Below, in pieces: positions 33,964-42,962 of a stretch of DNA of 64,000 nt; the first letter of the stretch is position 1, and each line of letters begins with the position of its first letter. The position numbers were made by a program, and so were the translations under genes. Source of the stretch: Allokutzneria sp. A3M-2-11 16 (GTDB taxonomy: Bacteria; Actinomycetota; Actinomycetes; Mycobacteriales; Pseudonocardiaceae); contig NZ_JANAVO010000001.1 of the NCBI RefSeq assembly GCF_024213555.1, positions 3,162,001 through 3,226,000 on the forward strand. The letters are read 5' to 3'. The notes under the pieces were generated by a model. It was not told the origin of the DNA, searched no databases, and saw nothing but the letters and a program-made list of their open reading frames with translations.

Positions 33964-34686
33964 ATGAGCGCACGCGTCGCATTGGTCACCGGGGCAGGCG
34001 GAGGGCTGGGCCGCGCGATCGCGTTGCGGCTGGCCGAAGACGGGTTCGCGATCGCGGTCCTGGACATCGCGCACGCCGAGGACACCGTCGAACTGATCGA
34101 GCGAGCCGGTGGCACCGCGACGCCGTACCCGGTGGACCTGCGGGACGCCACGGCCGTCGAGGACGCCTTCGACGCGGTCGGCGAACTCGATGTGCTGGTG
34201 AACAACGCCGCCGTCTACCCAACGCGCCCGTTCGTCGAGGTCCCGCTCGCGGAGTACGACGAGGTCCACGCGATCAACCAGCGTTCTTACTGGCTCGCCG
34301 CGCAACTCGCCGTCCAAAGGATGCCCGCACGAGGCGGCAGCATCGTCAACATCGCTTCCATGACGATGCACGGCGGCTGGGCCGAGCTGACCGCCTACGT
34401 CGCCACCAAGGGAGCCGCCGCCGCGCTCACCAAGGCGCTCGCCAGAGAACTCGGGCCGCGCGAGATCCGCGTCAACTGCGTGTCCCCGGGCGCTTTCCCG
34501 ACCGACGCGGAGGCGATCCACCCGAATCCCGCCGAGTACAACGACTTCGTCCTTCAGCACCAAGCACTTCAGCGGCGCGGCACACCCGAGGAGCTGGCCG
34601 CGGTGGTGTCCTTCCTCGTCGGGCCGGACGCGTCGTTCGTGACCGGGCAGACGATCGAGGTCAACGGTGGCTGGGTGATGACCTGA
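33964..34686 (+). CDS. SDR-family oxidoreductase
   Basis: 240 residues from ATG 33964 (AAAGG upstream). TGAGGGLGRAIALRLAED is the cofactor loop, VLDIA suggests NAD preference, VLVNNAAVYPTRP holds the NNA motif, and the catalytic set is IVNIASMTMHGG (Ser) with LTAYVATKGAAA (YxxxK). EIRVNCVSPGAFPTDAEA and VTGQTIEVNGGWV complete a classical SDR. Substrate unknown. The gene follows the G-rich repeat region and its end overlaps the convergent kinase gene by 26 bases. Confidence 0.92.
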   Translation: MSARVALVTGAGGGLGRAIALRLAEDGFAIAVLDIAHAEDTVELIERAGGTATPYPVDLRDATAVEDAFDAVGELDVLVNNAAVYPTRPFVEVPLAEYDEVHAINQRSYWLAAQLAVQRMPARGGSIVNIASMTMHGGWAELTAYVATKGAAAALTKALARELGPREIRVNCVSPGAFPTDAEAIHPNPAEYNDFVLQHQALQRRGTPEELAAVVSFLVGPDASFVTGQTIEVNGGWVMT

Positions 34687-35851
34687 GCGGCAGCGTCACC
34701 CGCACGTGCAAGCCGCCCTTCGCCCTGGCCTCGGCCAGCACCGTCCCGCCGTGCGCCTGCGCGATCGAGGAGACGATCGACAGGCCGAGGCCCGCGCCGC
34801 CGTCCGCGGAGCCGGTGCGTTCGGTGCCGCGGCGGAACGGTTCGAACAGCAGCGGGACGGTGCCGGGGGCGATCACCTGGCCGGTGTTGACCACTTGGAG
34901 TCCGCTGCGGGAGTTGGTGCGCACCCAGATCTGGCCGCCGTCGACGTTGTGCCGCACCGCGTTGCCGACGAGGTTGGTCACCAGTTGCGTCAGCAGGACG
35001 AGATCTCCCAGTACCAGCAAGGGTTCCGCGTTCACCTCGACCTCGATGGAGCGGGCGGCCGCGGCGGCGGAGTGCTGTTCGACGACGTCGGCGACGACGC
35101 GGTGCAGCTCCACCGGAACGCGGTTCTCGATGCCGCGGTCGCTGCGCGCGAGCAGCAGCAGCCCGTCGATGAGCCGTTCACTGCGGCGGTTGGCCTCCAG
35201 CATCTGTTCGCTCACCTCGGCGAGCTGCGCTTCGCTGGGGTTCTTGAGCCCGATCTGGATCGCCGCGCGCTGGATGGCCAGCGGCGTGCGCAGCTCGTGC
35301 GAGGCGTTGGCGATGAACCGCCGCTGGCTGTCGAAGGCGTGCTGCAACCGGTCGAGCATGGTGTCGAAGGTGCCTGCCAGCTCGGTCAGCTCGTCGCGCG
35401 GCCCGGCCAGCGCGATCCGCTCGTGCAGGTTCGCCGAGGACAGCCGCTGCGCGGTCGCGGTGATCTGGTGCAGTGGCCGCAGCACCCGCCCGGAGATCCA
35501 CCAGCCCGCCACGACGGACAGCGCCGCGATGAGGATCAACGCCAGCGCGGAGTAGATCAGCAGCGACGACAGGGTGGTGTCGACGGTGACTGCGGTGAAG
35601 TCCCTGGTCAGCGCGTCCATCCGCTGCGCGACGGCGATTCCCGGACTCGTCGGCAGGGGAGTGGCCGGTATCGCGCCCGACGACAGCAGCTCGGGCACGT
35701 CGGACTTCGAGATCGCGAGCGACACCCGGCCCGAGATCGTCTGCGACATCAGCAGGTAGACGACGGTGACCAGGACCGTGCCGGAGGCGAGGAACAGCCC
35801 GCTGTAGAGCGCGGTGAGCTTGGTGCGCACGGTCGGCCGCAGGAAGTCCAC
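34661..35851 (-). CDS. HAMP sensor histidine kinase (EnvZ/BaeS type)
   Basis: 396 residues from GTG 35851 (GAGG upstream). Two membrane helices (~10-30 and ~115-140) flank a periplasmic sensor of ~85 residues; HAMP follows (SGRVLRPLHQITATAQRLSS). H box: RRFIANASHELRTPLAIQRA. ATPase: N box VTNLVGNAVRHN, G1 NTGQVIAPG (shortened), GGAGLGLSIVSSIAQAHGG. It is next to its OmpR-type regulator with nine bases between, and divergent from a lipoprotein/MacAB-like operon that it probably controls. Confidence 0.93.
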   Translation of the reverse strand: MDFLRPTVRTKLTALYSGLFLASGTVLVTVVYLLMSQTISGRVSLAISKSDVPELLSSGAIPATPLPTSPGIAVAQRMDALTRDFTAVTVDTTLSSLLIYSALALILIAALSVVAGWWISGRVLRPLHQITATAQRLSSANLHERIALAGPRDELTELAGTFDTMLDRLQHAFDSQRRFIANASHELRTPLAIQRAAIQIGLKNPSEAQLAEVSEQMLEANRRSERLIDGLLLLARSDRGIENRVPVELHRVVADVVEQHSAAAAARSIEVEVNAEPLLVLGDLVLLTQLVTNLVGNAVRHNVDGGQIWVRTNSRSGLQVVNTGQVIAPGTVPLLFEPFRRGTERTGSADGGAGLGLSIVSSIAQAHGGTVLAEARAKGGLHVRVTLPLRSSPSHR

Positions 35852-35859
35852 GAGGTGCC

Positions 35860-36513
35860 TCAGATCCGGTAGCCGGCGCCGGGAACGGTCTCGATCACCG
35901 GCGGCTCGCCCAGTTTGGCGCGCAGCTTCGACATCGCCACCCGGACCGCGTTGGTGAAGGGGTCGGCGTGCTCGTCCCACGCCTGCCTGAGCAGCTGCTC
36001 CGAGCTGACCACCGTGCCCTGCGCGCGCAACAGGACCTCCAGCACGGCGAACTCCTTCGGCGTCAGGTCGATCCGCCTGCCATCCCTGGTGACGCGGCGC
36101 CGCGCGGCGTCCAGCTCGACGCCCTTCGCGCTGAGCACCGGCGGCAACGCGGGCGCCGCGCGGCGGGCCAGCGCGCGCACCCGCGCGACCAGCTCCGGGT
36201 ACTCGAACGGCTTGGTGAGGTAGTCGTCGGCGCCCAGTTCCAGTCCGTCGACGCGGTCGTCCAGCGAGCCCGCCGCGGTCAGCATCAGCACCTTGGTCCG
36301 GCTCGCCGAGCGCGCGAGGTCGCTGCAGATGTCGTCTCCGTGCATCCCGGGCAGATCGCGGTCGAGCACCACGACGTCGTAGTCGTGCACGGCGAGCCGT
36401 TCGTGCGCGGTGAGCCCGTCGTAGGCGACGTCCACGGCCATCGCCTCGGACCGCAGTCCGGCCGCGACCAGGTCGGCGAGGACCTTCTCGTCCTCGGCCA
36501 CCAACACCCTCAT
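35860..36513 (-). CDS. OmpR/PhoB-family response regulator
   Basis: 217 residues from ATG 36513, GGAGGGCCGG upstream. Receiver: VLVAEDEKVLADLV, VVVLDRDLPGMHGDD, VLMLTAAGSLDDRVDGLELG, DYLTKPFEYPELVARV. Winged-helix output: IDLTPKEFAVLEVLLRAQGT, FTNAVRVAMSKLRAKLGEPP, TVPGAGYRI. Divergent from the lipoprotein operon; 11-bp spaced direct repeats in the spacer are candidate binding sites. Confidence 0.95.
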   Translation of the reverse strand: MRVLVAEDEKVLADLVAAGLRSEAMAVDVAYDGLTAHERLAVHDYDVVVLDRDLPGMHGDDICSDLARSASRTKVLMLTAAGSLDDRVDGLELGADDYLTKPFEYPELVARVRALARRAAPALPPVLSAKGVELDAARRRVTRDGRRIDLTPKEFAVLEVLLRAQGTVVSSEQLLRQAWDEHADPFTNAVRVAMSKLRAKLGEPPVIETVPGAGYRI

Positions 36514-36563
36514 CCGGCCCTCCACCAGCTCGGTTATACCCGCCCACCCTGCCGGTACCGGTG

Positions 36564-36602
36564 TTTCCGGAACATTTCCGGCCGACGAAAACCTTCCGAA
36601 AC
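36564..36602. promoter_or_regulatory. Candidate OmpR-type operator (direct repeats)
   Basis: TTTCCGG occurs at 36564 and 36575, exactly 11 bases apart, with a third related copy CTTCCGA at 36593. Direct repeats one helical turn apart are the usual site for OmpR-family regulators. They lie between the divergent regulator and lipoprotein genes. Confidence 0.45.
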
Positions 36603-36673
36603 ACCCCACCACGTAGACCTGCTCCCCATACCGCCGAATTCGGCGAAGTCAGCTAATCGAGGAGCGGAACACG

Positions 36674-37213
36674 ATGAGAACGCTTCGACTCGCGGGTGTC
36701 AGCGCGGTCCTGATGTCGGCACTGCTGCTGGCCGGCTGCTCCGGTCAGCCCGACAACAAGGTCGCCTCCCTCGGCGGGGACAAGGACAAGGCCGCGGCGC
36801 AGAACGACGCCGACGTGCCCAAGGACCCGAAGGAACTGGCGCTGAAGTTCGCGAAGTGCATGCGGGACAACGGGATCGACATGCCGGATCCGACCTTCGA
36901 AGGGGGAGGGGCCGCGATCACCCTCGGCGGCGACGCGGACATGGAGAAGTTCAAGAAGGCCAACAAGGCGTGCGAGAAGTACTCGGGCGCCAAGGACTTC
37001 AACCCCAACGACCCGAAGGTCAAGGAAGAGCAGCTGAAGTGGGCGAAGTGCATGCGGGAGCAGGGGATCGACATGCCCGACCCCGGGGCTGACGGCTCGA
37101 CCAGGGCGATCCCCATGGACAAGGACCCGAAGAAGATGGACGAGGCGTTCAAGAAGTGCAGCCCCGACGGCAAGGGCGGCGTCGTCTCGCTTCGCCCCGG
37201 TGGTGACAAGTGA
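36674..37213 (+). CDS. Lipoprotein with duplicated AKCMRxxGIDMPDP motif
   Basis: 179 residues from ATG 36674. Signal peptide with lipobox LLAGC (Cys22). The mature part holds two copies of a segment reading K(F/W)AKCMR(D/E)(N/Q)GIDMPDP (about residues 55-72 and 118-135), each followed by a further Cys-containing KxxxxCxxY or FKKCSP stretch, so four or more cysteines could pair or bind a ligand. This type of lipoprotein regularly precedes MacA/MacB-like exporters in actinomycetes. First gene of the operon; its stop overlaps the next GTG (GTGA). Confidence 0.85.
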   Translation: MRTLRLAGVSAVLMSALLLAGCSGQPDNKVASLGGDKDKAAAQNDADVPKDPKELALKFAKCMRDNGIDMPDPTFEGGGAAITLGGDADMEKFKKANKACEKYSGAKDFNPNDPKVKEEQLKWAKCMREQGIDMPDPGADGSTRAIPMDKDPKKMDEAFKKCSPDGKGGVVSLRPGGDK

Positions 37214-38289
37214 CCGGGAAGAGCATGCGGGCCGCGGTCGTAGTCGGCGCGGCGGCGGTTCTCGCCGCGGGCGGGATCACCGCGGCGGCCCTGTTCAGCG
37301 GCGGGGGCCCGGCGGCGGCCAACGACAACAAGAACAAGCCCGGTGCCACCTCGGAGATCGAGAAGACCACCTTGGTGCAGCAGGAGAAGGTAGACGGCAA
37401 GCTCGGCTTCGGCGGCACCTACGACGTGTCGGCGGGTGGCTCCGGCGGCGGCATCTACACGTCGCTGCCCAAGGAGGGACAGGTCGTCAAGCAGGGTCAG
37501 CAGCTCTACTCGGTCAACGACCGCACGGTGCCGCTGTGGCGGGGCGACGTCCCGTTGTGGCGCAAGATCGCTTCCGGGATGGACAAGGGCTCCGACATCA
37601 AGCTCGTCGAGCAGAACCTGCGCGATCTCGGGTTCTTCAAGCAGACCCCCGACGAGAAGTTCAACGACGCCACCGCCGCCGCGATCAAGAAGTGGCAGAA
37701 GGCGCTCGGCGCCGAGCAGACCGGCGCGATCGAGGTCGGCGACGTGGTGATCATGCCGAGCGATATCCGGGTGACCAAGGTGGACGGCGCGCTCGGCGGT
37801 CCCGCGCAGGGCAAGCTCGGCACGGCCAGCAGCACCGACCGCGTCGTCACGGTGGACATGCCGGTGACCAAGCAGTCGGTGGCGAAGACCGGCGCCAAGG
37901 TCGAGGTCGCCCTGCCGGGCGGCAAGCGCGCCCCCGGCCGGATCACCTCGGTCGGCACGGTGGCCACCAAGGCCGAGGACGACAAGGGTTTCGGCGGTTC
38001 GCCGCCCACGGTCAAGGTCGAGGTCGTGCTCGACGACCCGTCGTCGGTCGGCACCCTCGACGGCGCGCCGGTCTCGGTCTACTTCACCAGCGAGAGCAAG
38101 GAGAACGTGCTCGCGGTGCCGTTGAACGCGCTGCTGCGGCTGTCCGAGGGCGGGTACGGCGTCGAGCTGGTGCAGCCGGACGGCAGCACGAAGCTGGTCG
38201 GCGTGGAGCTGGGCCTGTTCGGCAACGGCAAGGTCGAGGTGACCGGCGCGGAGATCCGCGAGGGCGCCAAGGTGAAGGTCGCGGCATGA
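37210..38289 (+). CDS. Membrane-fusion (HlyD/MacA-like) protein with peptidoglycan-binding domain
   Basis: 359 residues from GTG 37210. An N-terminal membrane anchor ([20 protein letters not shown]) is followed by a lipoyl-like strand region ([20 protein letters not shown]), a peptidoglycan-binding module ([15 protein letters not shown], then [17 protein letters not shown], about 140-175), and adaptor beta-barrel regions ([33 protein letters not shown]). It bridges the MacB-like transporter to the cell wall in a Gram-positive envelope, a role known for such actinobacterial proteins only by analogy. Overlaps both neighbours (GTGA, ATGA). Confidence 0.88.
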   Translation: MTGKSMRAAVVVGAAAVLAAGGITAAALFSGGGPAAANDNKNKPGATSEIEKTTLVQQEKVDGKLGFGGTYDVSAGGSGGGIYTSLPKEGQVVKQGQQLYSVNDRTVPLWRGDVPLWRKIASGMDKGSDIKLVEQNLRDLGFFKQTPDEKFNDATAAAIKKWQKALGAEQTGAIEVGDVVIMPSDIRVTKVDGALGGPAQGKLGTASSTDRVVTVDMPVTKQSVAKTGAKVEVALPGGKRAPGRITSVGTVATKAEDDKGFGGSPPTVKVEVVLDDPSSVGTLDGAPVSVYFTSESKENVLAVPLNALLRLSEGGYGVELVQPDGSTKLVGVELGLFGNGKVEVTGAEIREGAKVKVAA

Positions 38290-38987
38290 CCAACCCCACC
38301 CTCGCCACCGTGATCGAGATGGAGCGGGTCTCGCGGAACTACGCCGGGGACGTGCGCGCGCTGCGCGAGGCGTCGCTGCGGATCGTGGAGGGCGAACTGC
38401 TCGCGGTGGTCGGCCCGTCCGGCTCCGGCAAGTCCACGATGCTGCAGCTGATGGGCACGCTGGACCGGCCGTCCGAGGGCGTGGTGCGGCTGCTCGGCCA
38501 CGACGTCGCGAGCCTGTCGGACCGGCAGCTCTCCGCGGTGCGGGCGAACTGGATCGGCTTCGTGTTCCAGCAGTTCTTCCTCACCCCGCACCTGACCGCC
38601 GCGCAGAACGTGGAGACCGGCCTGCTCTACCACGGGATCGGCCGGGCGGAGCGGCGGCGCAGGTCGCTGGAGGCGCTGGAGCGCGTCGGGCTCGGGCACC
38701 GCGTCGGGCACCGGCCCGCCGAGCTCTCCGGTGGCGAGAAGCAGCGGGTGGCCGTCGCCAGGGCGCTCGTGGCGCGGCCGGTCATCCTGCTCGCCGATGA
38801 GCCGACCGGCGCGCTGGACTCGCGCTCCGGCGCGGGGGTGCTGGCCCTGTTGCACGAGCTCAACGCGGACGGCACGACGATCGCGGTGATCACCCACGAC
38901 CACGAGATCGCCCGCTCGTTGCCGCGCAGGGTGGAACTGCTCGACGGGATGATCAAGCACGACACCGCTCGACGGGAGGCGGCATGA
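38286..38987 (+). CDS. ABC transporter ATP-binding protein (MacB/LolD type)
   Basis: 233 residues. Walker [22 protein letters not shown] loop [19 protein letters not shown], signature [17 protein letters not shown], Walker [14 protein letters not shown] and switch His [12 protein letters not shown] are intact and match the MacB/LolD/FtsE branch. It pairs with the permease that overlaps its stop (ATGA). The complex is a mechanotransmission-type exporter or envelope remodeller. Confidence 0.95.
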   Translation: MTNPTLATVIEMERVSRNYAGDVRALREASLRIVEGELLAVVGPSGSGKSTMLQLMGTLDRPSEGVVRLLGHDVASLSDRQLSAVRANWIGFVFQQFFLTPHLTAAQNVETGLLYHGIGRAERRRRSLEALERVGLGHRVGHRPAELSGGEKQRVAVARALVARPVILLADEPTGALDSRSGAGVLALLHELNADGTTIAVITHDHEIARSLPRRVELLDGMIKHDTARREAA

Positions 38988-40222
38988 CCACGCTCATCGA
39001 CCGGCCCGCGAGCGCCGCTCCCGAACCCCGACCGCTGCCGAAGTCCGCGCGGGTGGGCCTGGCGGACCTGGTCCGCGCGGGGCTCGCGGGCGTGGTGGGC
39101 AGGCCGACGCGGGCCGTGCTCTCCGCGCTGGGCATCGCGATCGGCGTTGCCGCGATGGTGGCGGTGCTCGGGATCAGCGCGGCCAGCCAGGCGGAGCTGA
39201 AGGCGCAGCTGGACAAGCTCGGCACGAACCTGCTCCAGGTGACGGCGGGCAAGACGTTCTTCGGCGAGGACACCCGGCTGCCCAGGGAGGTGGTGGAGAT
39301 GGTGGCCCGGATCGGCAGCGTGCGCCTGGCGAGCGGAACCGGAACGGTGCCCAACGTCAACGTCTTCCGCACCGACCTCAGCGACGCGCGGGAGACCGGC
39401 GGCATCTCCGTCCTCGCGGCGAAGCTGAACCTGCCGGAGACCGTCGGCGCGTCTGTCCGAAGTGGAACGTGGCTCAACGAAGCCATCGCCAAGTACCCCG
39501 GGGTTGTGTTGGGGCACAAGGCGGCCGAGCACCTGGGCATCGACAAGCCGGGCGCGCAGGTGTGGCTGGGCGCGCAGTGGTTCACCGTCGTCGGCATCCT
39601 CGACCCGGTGCAGCTGGCCCCGGAGCTGGACCGCGCCGCGCTGGTCGGCTGGGAGGTCGCGGAGCGGAAGCTGCGCTTCGACGGGCACCCCAGCACCGTC
39701 TACGAGCGCTCTGACGACGACAGCGTCGAGCAGGTCCGCGAGGTGCTGCCAGGGACGGTGAACCCCAAGAGCCCCAACGAGGTCAGCGTCAGCAGGCCCT
39801 CGGACGCGTTGCAGGCGCAGATCACCGCGCAGAACACCTTCGCCACGATGTTCCTCGGCCTGGGCGCGGTCGCGCTGCTGGTCGGCGGGGTCGGGGTGGC
39901 GAACACCATGGTCGTCTCGGTGCTGGAACGGCGTTCGGAGATCGGGTTGCGGCGCGCGCTCGGGGCCGGCCGCCGCCAGATCAGGGCGCAGTTCCTCACC
40001 GAGGCGGTGCTGCTGTCCGGGCTGGGCGGGCTCTTCGGGGTCCTGCTCGGGCTGGGCATCAGCATCGCGTGGTCGGTCAACAGCGGTTGGCCGATCACGG
40101 TGCCCGTCATGGCGATCGGGGCCGGGGTGGGGGCCTCGGTGCTGATCGGTTCGCTGGCGGGCTGGTTCCCGGCGGGCAAGGCGGCGAAGCTCTCGCCGAC
40201 CGAGGCGTTGGCGACCGCCTGA
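38984..40222 (+). CDS. MacB-like ABC permease
   Basis: 412 residues. One N-terminal helix ([20 protein letters not shown]), a large extracytoplasmic MacB_PCD domain (~75-275), and three C-terminal helices ([60 protein letters not shown]) with the FtsX motif [20 protein letters not shown] and the PTEAL ending. Substrate unknown. Last gene of the operon, followed by a 13-bp terminator hairpin. Confidence 0.95.
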   Translation: MTTLIDRPASAAPEPRPLPKSARVGLADLVRAGLAGVVGRPTRAVLSALGIAIGVAAMVAVLGISAASQAELKAQLDKLGTNLLQVTAGKTFFGEDTRLPREVVEMVARIGSVRLASGTGTVPNVNVFRTDLSDARETGGISVLAAKLNLPETVGASVRSGTWLNEAIAKYPGVVLGHKAAEHLGIDKPGAQVWLGAQWFTVVGILDPVQLAPELDRAALVGWEVAERKLRFDGHPSTVYERSDDDSVEQVREVLPGTVNPKSPNEVSVSRPSDALQAQITAQNTFATMFLGLGAVALLVGGVGVANTMVVSVLERRSEIGLRRALGAGRRQIRAQFLTEAVLLSGLGGLFGVLLGLGISIAWSVNSGWPITVPVMAIGAGVGASVLIGSLAGWFPAGKAAKLSPTEALATA

Positions 40223-40235
40223 GGCACGGGCGCGG

Positions 40236-40272
40236 GCGGAGGCCGGGGGGATCAGGGCTCCCCGGCCTCCGC
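40236..40272. terminator. Bidirectional terminator between macB-like and C39-like genes
   Basis: GCGGAGGCCGGGG (40236-40248) pairs perfectly with CCCCGGCCTCCGC (40260-40272); TTTCCT follows on the plus strand. It separates convergent genes. Confidence 0.85.
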
Positions 40273-40276
40273 TTTC

Positions 40277-40918
40277 CTATGCCGCGTAACCCTTTCCGCC
40301 GATCCAGGTGCCCAGGTTGTGCGTGCTGATCCAGTACGCCCTCGGCACGTTCGCCCAGCCGCCGCCACCGGCACCCTCACCGGCCGGGTCGGCGATCAGC
40401 GCCTCGGCCCCGCCCGCGCGGTAGCCGACCACGGCGACGTAGTGGTAGATGGTGCCGCCCGGGTAGCCCGGCGGGCGCCAGCCGCTGACCACGTTGGCGA
40501 CCATCGGGTAGTTGTTGTCGATGTTGAGGACCAGGTCCCGGCGGAGCAGGTCCCGCTGCGCCTGCGACGGCGGGTCGGCCATGTTCTTCGCCTCGAACCA
40601 GGTGGTGCCGAGGAAGTGGTTGAGCGCGTTGCGCACCAGTCCGATGTGGTCGGTGCCGCCGGTGTGCGTGCCCATGAAGTTCGCCAACGTTTGCTGGCTG
40701 GGCGGGGAGATCCGGGTGCTCAACGCGATCCGGGCGGCGCCGGGGCCGCACCAGTACCCGGTCTGCTGGCGCTCCCAGGTGTAGTTGAGGACCTTGTTGT
40801 CGGCCTTGGCGACGACGCCGACGGATGCGGCGTCCGGGGCGGCGGAGGCGGAGCCGCCCGTGACGAGGGTCATGGTCGACGCGCCGACGAGCAGCAGGGT
40901 GGCCAGTCTCTTGATCAT
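40277..40918 (-). CDS. Secreted C39-like (papain-fold) protein, copy 1
   Basis: 213 residues from ATG 40918 (GGAGAAACC upstream). Signal peptide to about residue 27 (TGGSASAAPDA). The mature protein has QQTGYWCGPGAARIALSTR with Cys57 as candidate nucleophile, THTGGTDHIGLVRNALNHFL, GGTIYHYVAVVGYR with the candidate catalytic His, and EALIADPAG with the Asp. These follow the C39/papain-like order. It may be a secreted peptidase or a bacteriocin-like or wall-associated hydrolase. It is about 70% like the adjacent copy at 41002, a tandem duplication. Confidence 0.85.
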   Translation of the reverse strand: MIKRLATLLLVGASTMTLVTGGSASAAPDAASVGVVAKADNKVLNYTWERQQTGYWCGPGAARIALSTRISPPSQQTLANFMGTHTGGTDHIGLVRNALNHFLGTTWFEAKNMADPPSQAQRDLLRRDLVLNIDNNYPMVANVVSGWRPPGYPGGTIYHYVAVVGYRAGGAEALIADPAGEGAGGGGWANVPRAYWISTHNLGTWIGGKGYAA

Positions 40919-40962
40919 GGTTTCTCCAATGCAGGGTTAGGAGAACGAGGGGACGCACAAAT

Positions 40963-40993
40963 CCCTCCACAGTGGACAAACCACTGTGGAGGG
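40963..40993 (-). terminator. Hairpin between tandem C39-like genes
   Basis: CCCTCCACAGTGG and CCACTGTGGAGGG form a perfect 13-bp stem with the loop ACAAA, eight bases after the stop of copy 2 and upstream of copy 1. It should terminate or attenuate copy 2 transcription. Confidence 0.85.
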
Positions 40994-41001
40994 ACGGGAA
41001 C

Positions 41002-41661
41002 CTAGGCGGTGTAGCCCTTACCGCCGATCCAGGTGCCCAGGTTGTGCGTGCTGATCCAGTAGGTGCGCGGCACGTTGCCCCAGCCGCCGCCACCGTGGCC
41101 CGCCGCAGCGGGGTCGGCGATCAGGGCCTCGGCCCCGCCGCCGCGGTAGCCCATGACCGCGACGTAGTGGTAGATGGTGCCGCCGGGGTAGCCGGGCGGG
41201 CGCCAGCCGCTGATCACGTTCGCGACGATCGGGAAGTTGTTGTTGATGTTGAGAACGAGGTCGCGCGAGAGCAGGTTGCGCTGGGCCTGCGTCGGCGGGT
41301 CGTACATGTTCTTGACCTCGAACCAGCTGGTCCCGATGTAGTAGTTCAGCGCGTTGCGCACCAGTCCGACGTGGTCGGTGCCGCCGGTGTGGGTGCCCAT
41401 GAAGCTCGCCAGCTGCCCCTGGGTCGGCGGTGTGCGCCGGGAGCTGATGGCGATCTGGGCGGAGCCGGGGCCGCACCAGTAGCCGGTCTGCTGGCCGTAC
41501 CAGCTGAAGTTCAGGACCTTGCTGGACAGGGCGTTGACCGAGCCGATGGAGGCCTCGGCCTTGCTGGCGGGGATCGCGGGGGCGGCGGAAACGGTGCCGC
41601 CGGAGACGAGGGCCATGGTCGCCGATGCGACGACCAACAGGGTGGCCAATCGTGTGATCAT
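41002..41661 (-). CDS. Secreted C39-like (papain-fold) protein, copy 2
   Basis: 219 residues from ATG 41661 (GGAGAG upstream). Signal peptide to about residue 27 (SGGTVSAAPAI). Same order of motifs as copy 1: QQTGYWCGPGSAQIAISSRR, THTGGTDHVGLVRNALNYYI, GGTIYHYVAVMGYR, EALIADPAA, and the identical YWISTHNLGTWIGGKGY end. Most differences lie in the pro-region after the signal peptide and in surface loops, so specificity may differ. The hairpin between the genes means each copy probably has its own promoter. Confidence 0.85.
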   Translation of the reverse strand: MITRLATLLVVASATMALVSGGTVSAAPAIPASKAEASIGSVNALSSKVLNFSWYGQQTGYWCGPGSAQIAISSRRTPPTQGQLASFMGTHTGGTDHVGLVRNALNYYIGTSWFEVKNMYDPPTQAQRNLLSRDLVLNINNNFPIVANVISGWRPPGYPGGTIYHYVAVMGYRGGGAEALIADPAAAGHGGGGWGNVPRTYWISTHNLGTWIGGKGYTA

Positions 41662-41700
41662 GTTGCTCTCCGTGGGGCAGTTGGGTGATCCGAACACGGA

Positions 41701-41718
41701 GTGTGAGTGGCCTCACAC
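41701..41718. promoter_or_regulatory. Inverted repeat GTGTGAG-N4-CTCACAC
   Basis: A 7-bp perfect dyad 40 bases upstream of the copy-2 C39-like gene and ~200 bases before the divergent DUF5937-like regulator. Position suits an operator; the regulator that binds is unknown. Confidence 0.35.
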
Positions 41719-41921
41719 GTGAATCAGGTTCGCCCCTGCCGCCCGGTCCCGCGCCCCCCTTCAAGGCTGATCGAAGTACGCGCGGGTAATTCAGGTCTGA
41801 TTTGCTCCGTTCGGCGCAAGCGCCCGGTCGCGCATCGAGGTCTTGTTCGCTTCTGTTGACTCAGTCGAACGGCGTGTGACTCTCTTCAGATTCCAGTTCG
41901 CCGGGGAGAACGGGAGTCACC

Positions 41922-42962
41922 ATGCTGCGCATCTACTTCACCGCGGAGGACTTGGGCCGGACGCGCGTCGCCGCCGCGCCGGACCCGCTGTGGGAGACGG
42001 TGCTCAGCGTGCAGCGCCTGCTCGCACGGGACGGCGACGTGGTGTTCGACGGCTGGCGGCACCAGGTCCGCTCCGCCTTCACCCAGCCGAGCCTGCTCGA
42101 CCAGCTGCGGTTGTTGCTCCCACTGCTGCCGCCGCGCGGCTACTTCCCGGACTTCCTCACGCCCACCAACGGCGCGCAGGGGCTGCGCGCGGGCATCGAG
42201 GCGATCCTCAGCACGCCCAAGCAGCGCCTGCGCGCCGAGCTCGACCTGCTGGACAACCGTTATCAGCTGCCGTCCTGGGTCGGGGCGCTCGCGGAGGGTG
42301 ACCGGGAGGTGCTGCGCAGGCTCACCTCGGCGATCGTCACCTACCACGAGGTCGCGCTCGCGCCGTACCAGTCGAGGTTGCAGGCGTGCGTCGACTCCGA
42401 CCGCGCGGTGCGCGCCCGCACCGTGCTGGACGCGGGCGCCGAGGGGCTGCTGTCCGGGCTGAGGCCGTTGATGCGCTGGTCGTACCCCGTGCTCGAAGTC
42501 GAGTACCCGGTGGACCAGGAGCTGCACCTGGACGGCCGGGGACTCCTCCTGCTGCCGTCGTTCTTCTGCTACCAGTACCCGGTTTCGCTGATGGACCCGA
42601 CGCTGACGCCGGTGCTGGTCTACCCGGTGGAGCGCGATGTCAAGTGGATCGGCGACACATCCCGGAAGGCGCGCAGCGACACCGAACGCGCACTGGCGGC
42701 CCTGCTCGGCAGCACGCGCGCCGGGGTGCTCGACGCGGTCGCCGCCGGGCACACCACGAGCGAGCTCGCGCGGCGGATGAACATCTCGCCCGCTTCGGCC
42801 AGCCAACACGCGACCGTGCTGCGCAACGCCGGTCTGGTGACGAGCCGCCGCTACGGCAGCGCGGTGTTGCACACGCTCACGCCGCTCGGTGCTTCGCTGC
42901 TGCGCAATCCTCCTGAGCGCACAACGGCTTCGGAGCCCGCGCGCGCTTACGGCACCCGGTAG
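41922..42962 (+). CDS. ArsR/winged-helix regulator with DUF5937-like N-terminal domain
   Basis: 346 residues from ATG 41922. The first ~240 residues start MLRIYFTAEDLGRTRVAAAP and contain DPLWETVLSVQRLL and PPRGYFPDFLTPTNG, the pattern of the DUF5937 domain that precedes an ArsR-like helix-turn-helix in actinobacterial regulators. The C-terminal wHTH reads LGSTRAGVLDAVAAGHTTSE, SPASASQHATVLRNAGLVTS, GSAVLHTLTPLGASLL. Ligand unknown. Its end overlaps the convergent gene by 16 bases. Confidence 0.85.
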   Translation: MLRIYFTAEDLGRTRVAAAPDPLWETVLSVQRLLARDGDVVFDGWRHQVRSAFTQPSLLDQLRLLLPLLPPRGYFPDFLTPTNGAQGLRAGIEAILSTPKQRLRAELDLLDNRYQLPSWVGALAEGDREVLRRLTSAIVTYHEVALAPYQSRLQACVDSDRAVRARTVLDAGAEGLLSGLRPLMRWSYPVLEVEYPVDQELHLDGRGLLLLPSFFCYQYPVSLMDPTLTPVLVYPVERDVKWIGDTSRKARSDTERALAALLGSTRAGVLDAVAAGHTTSELARRMNISPASASQHATVLRNAGLVTSRRYGSAVLHTLTPLGASLLRNPPERTTASEPARAYGTR

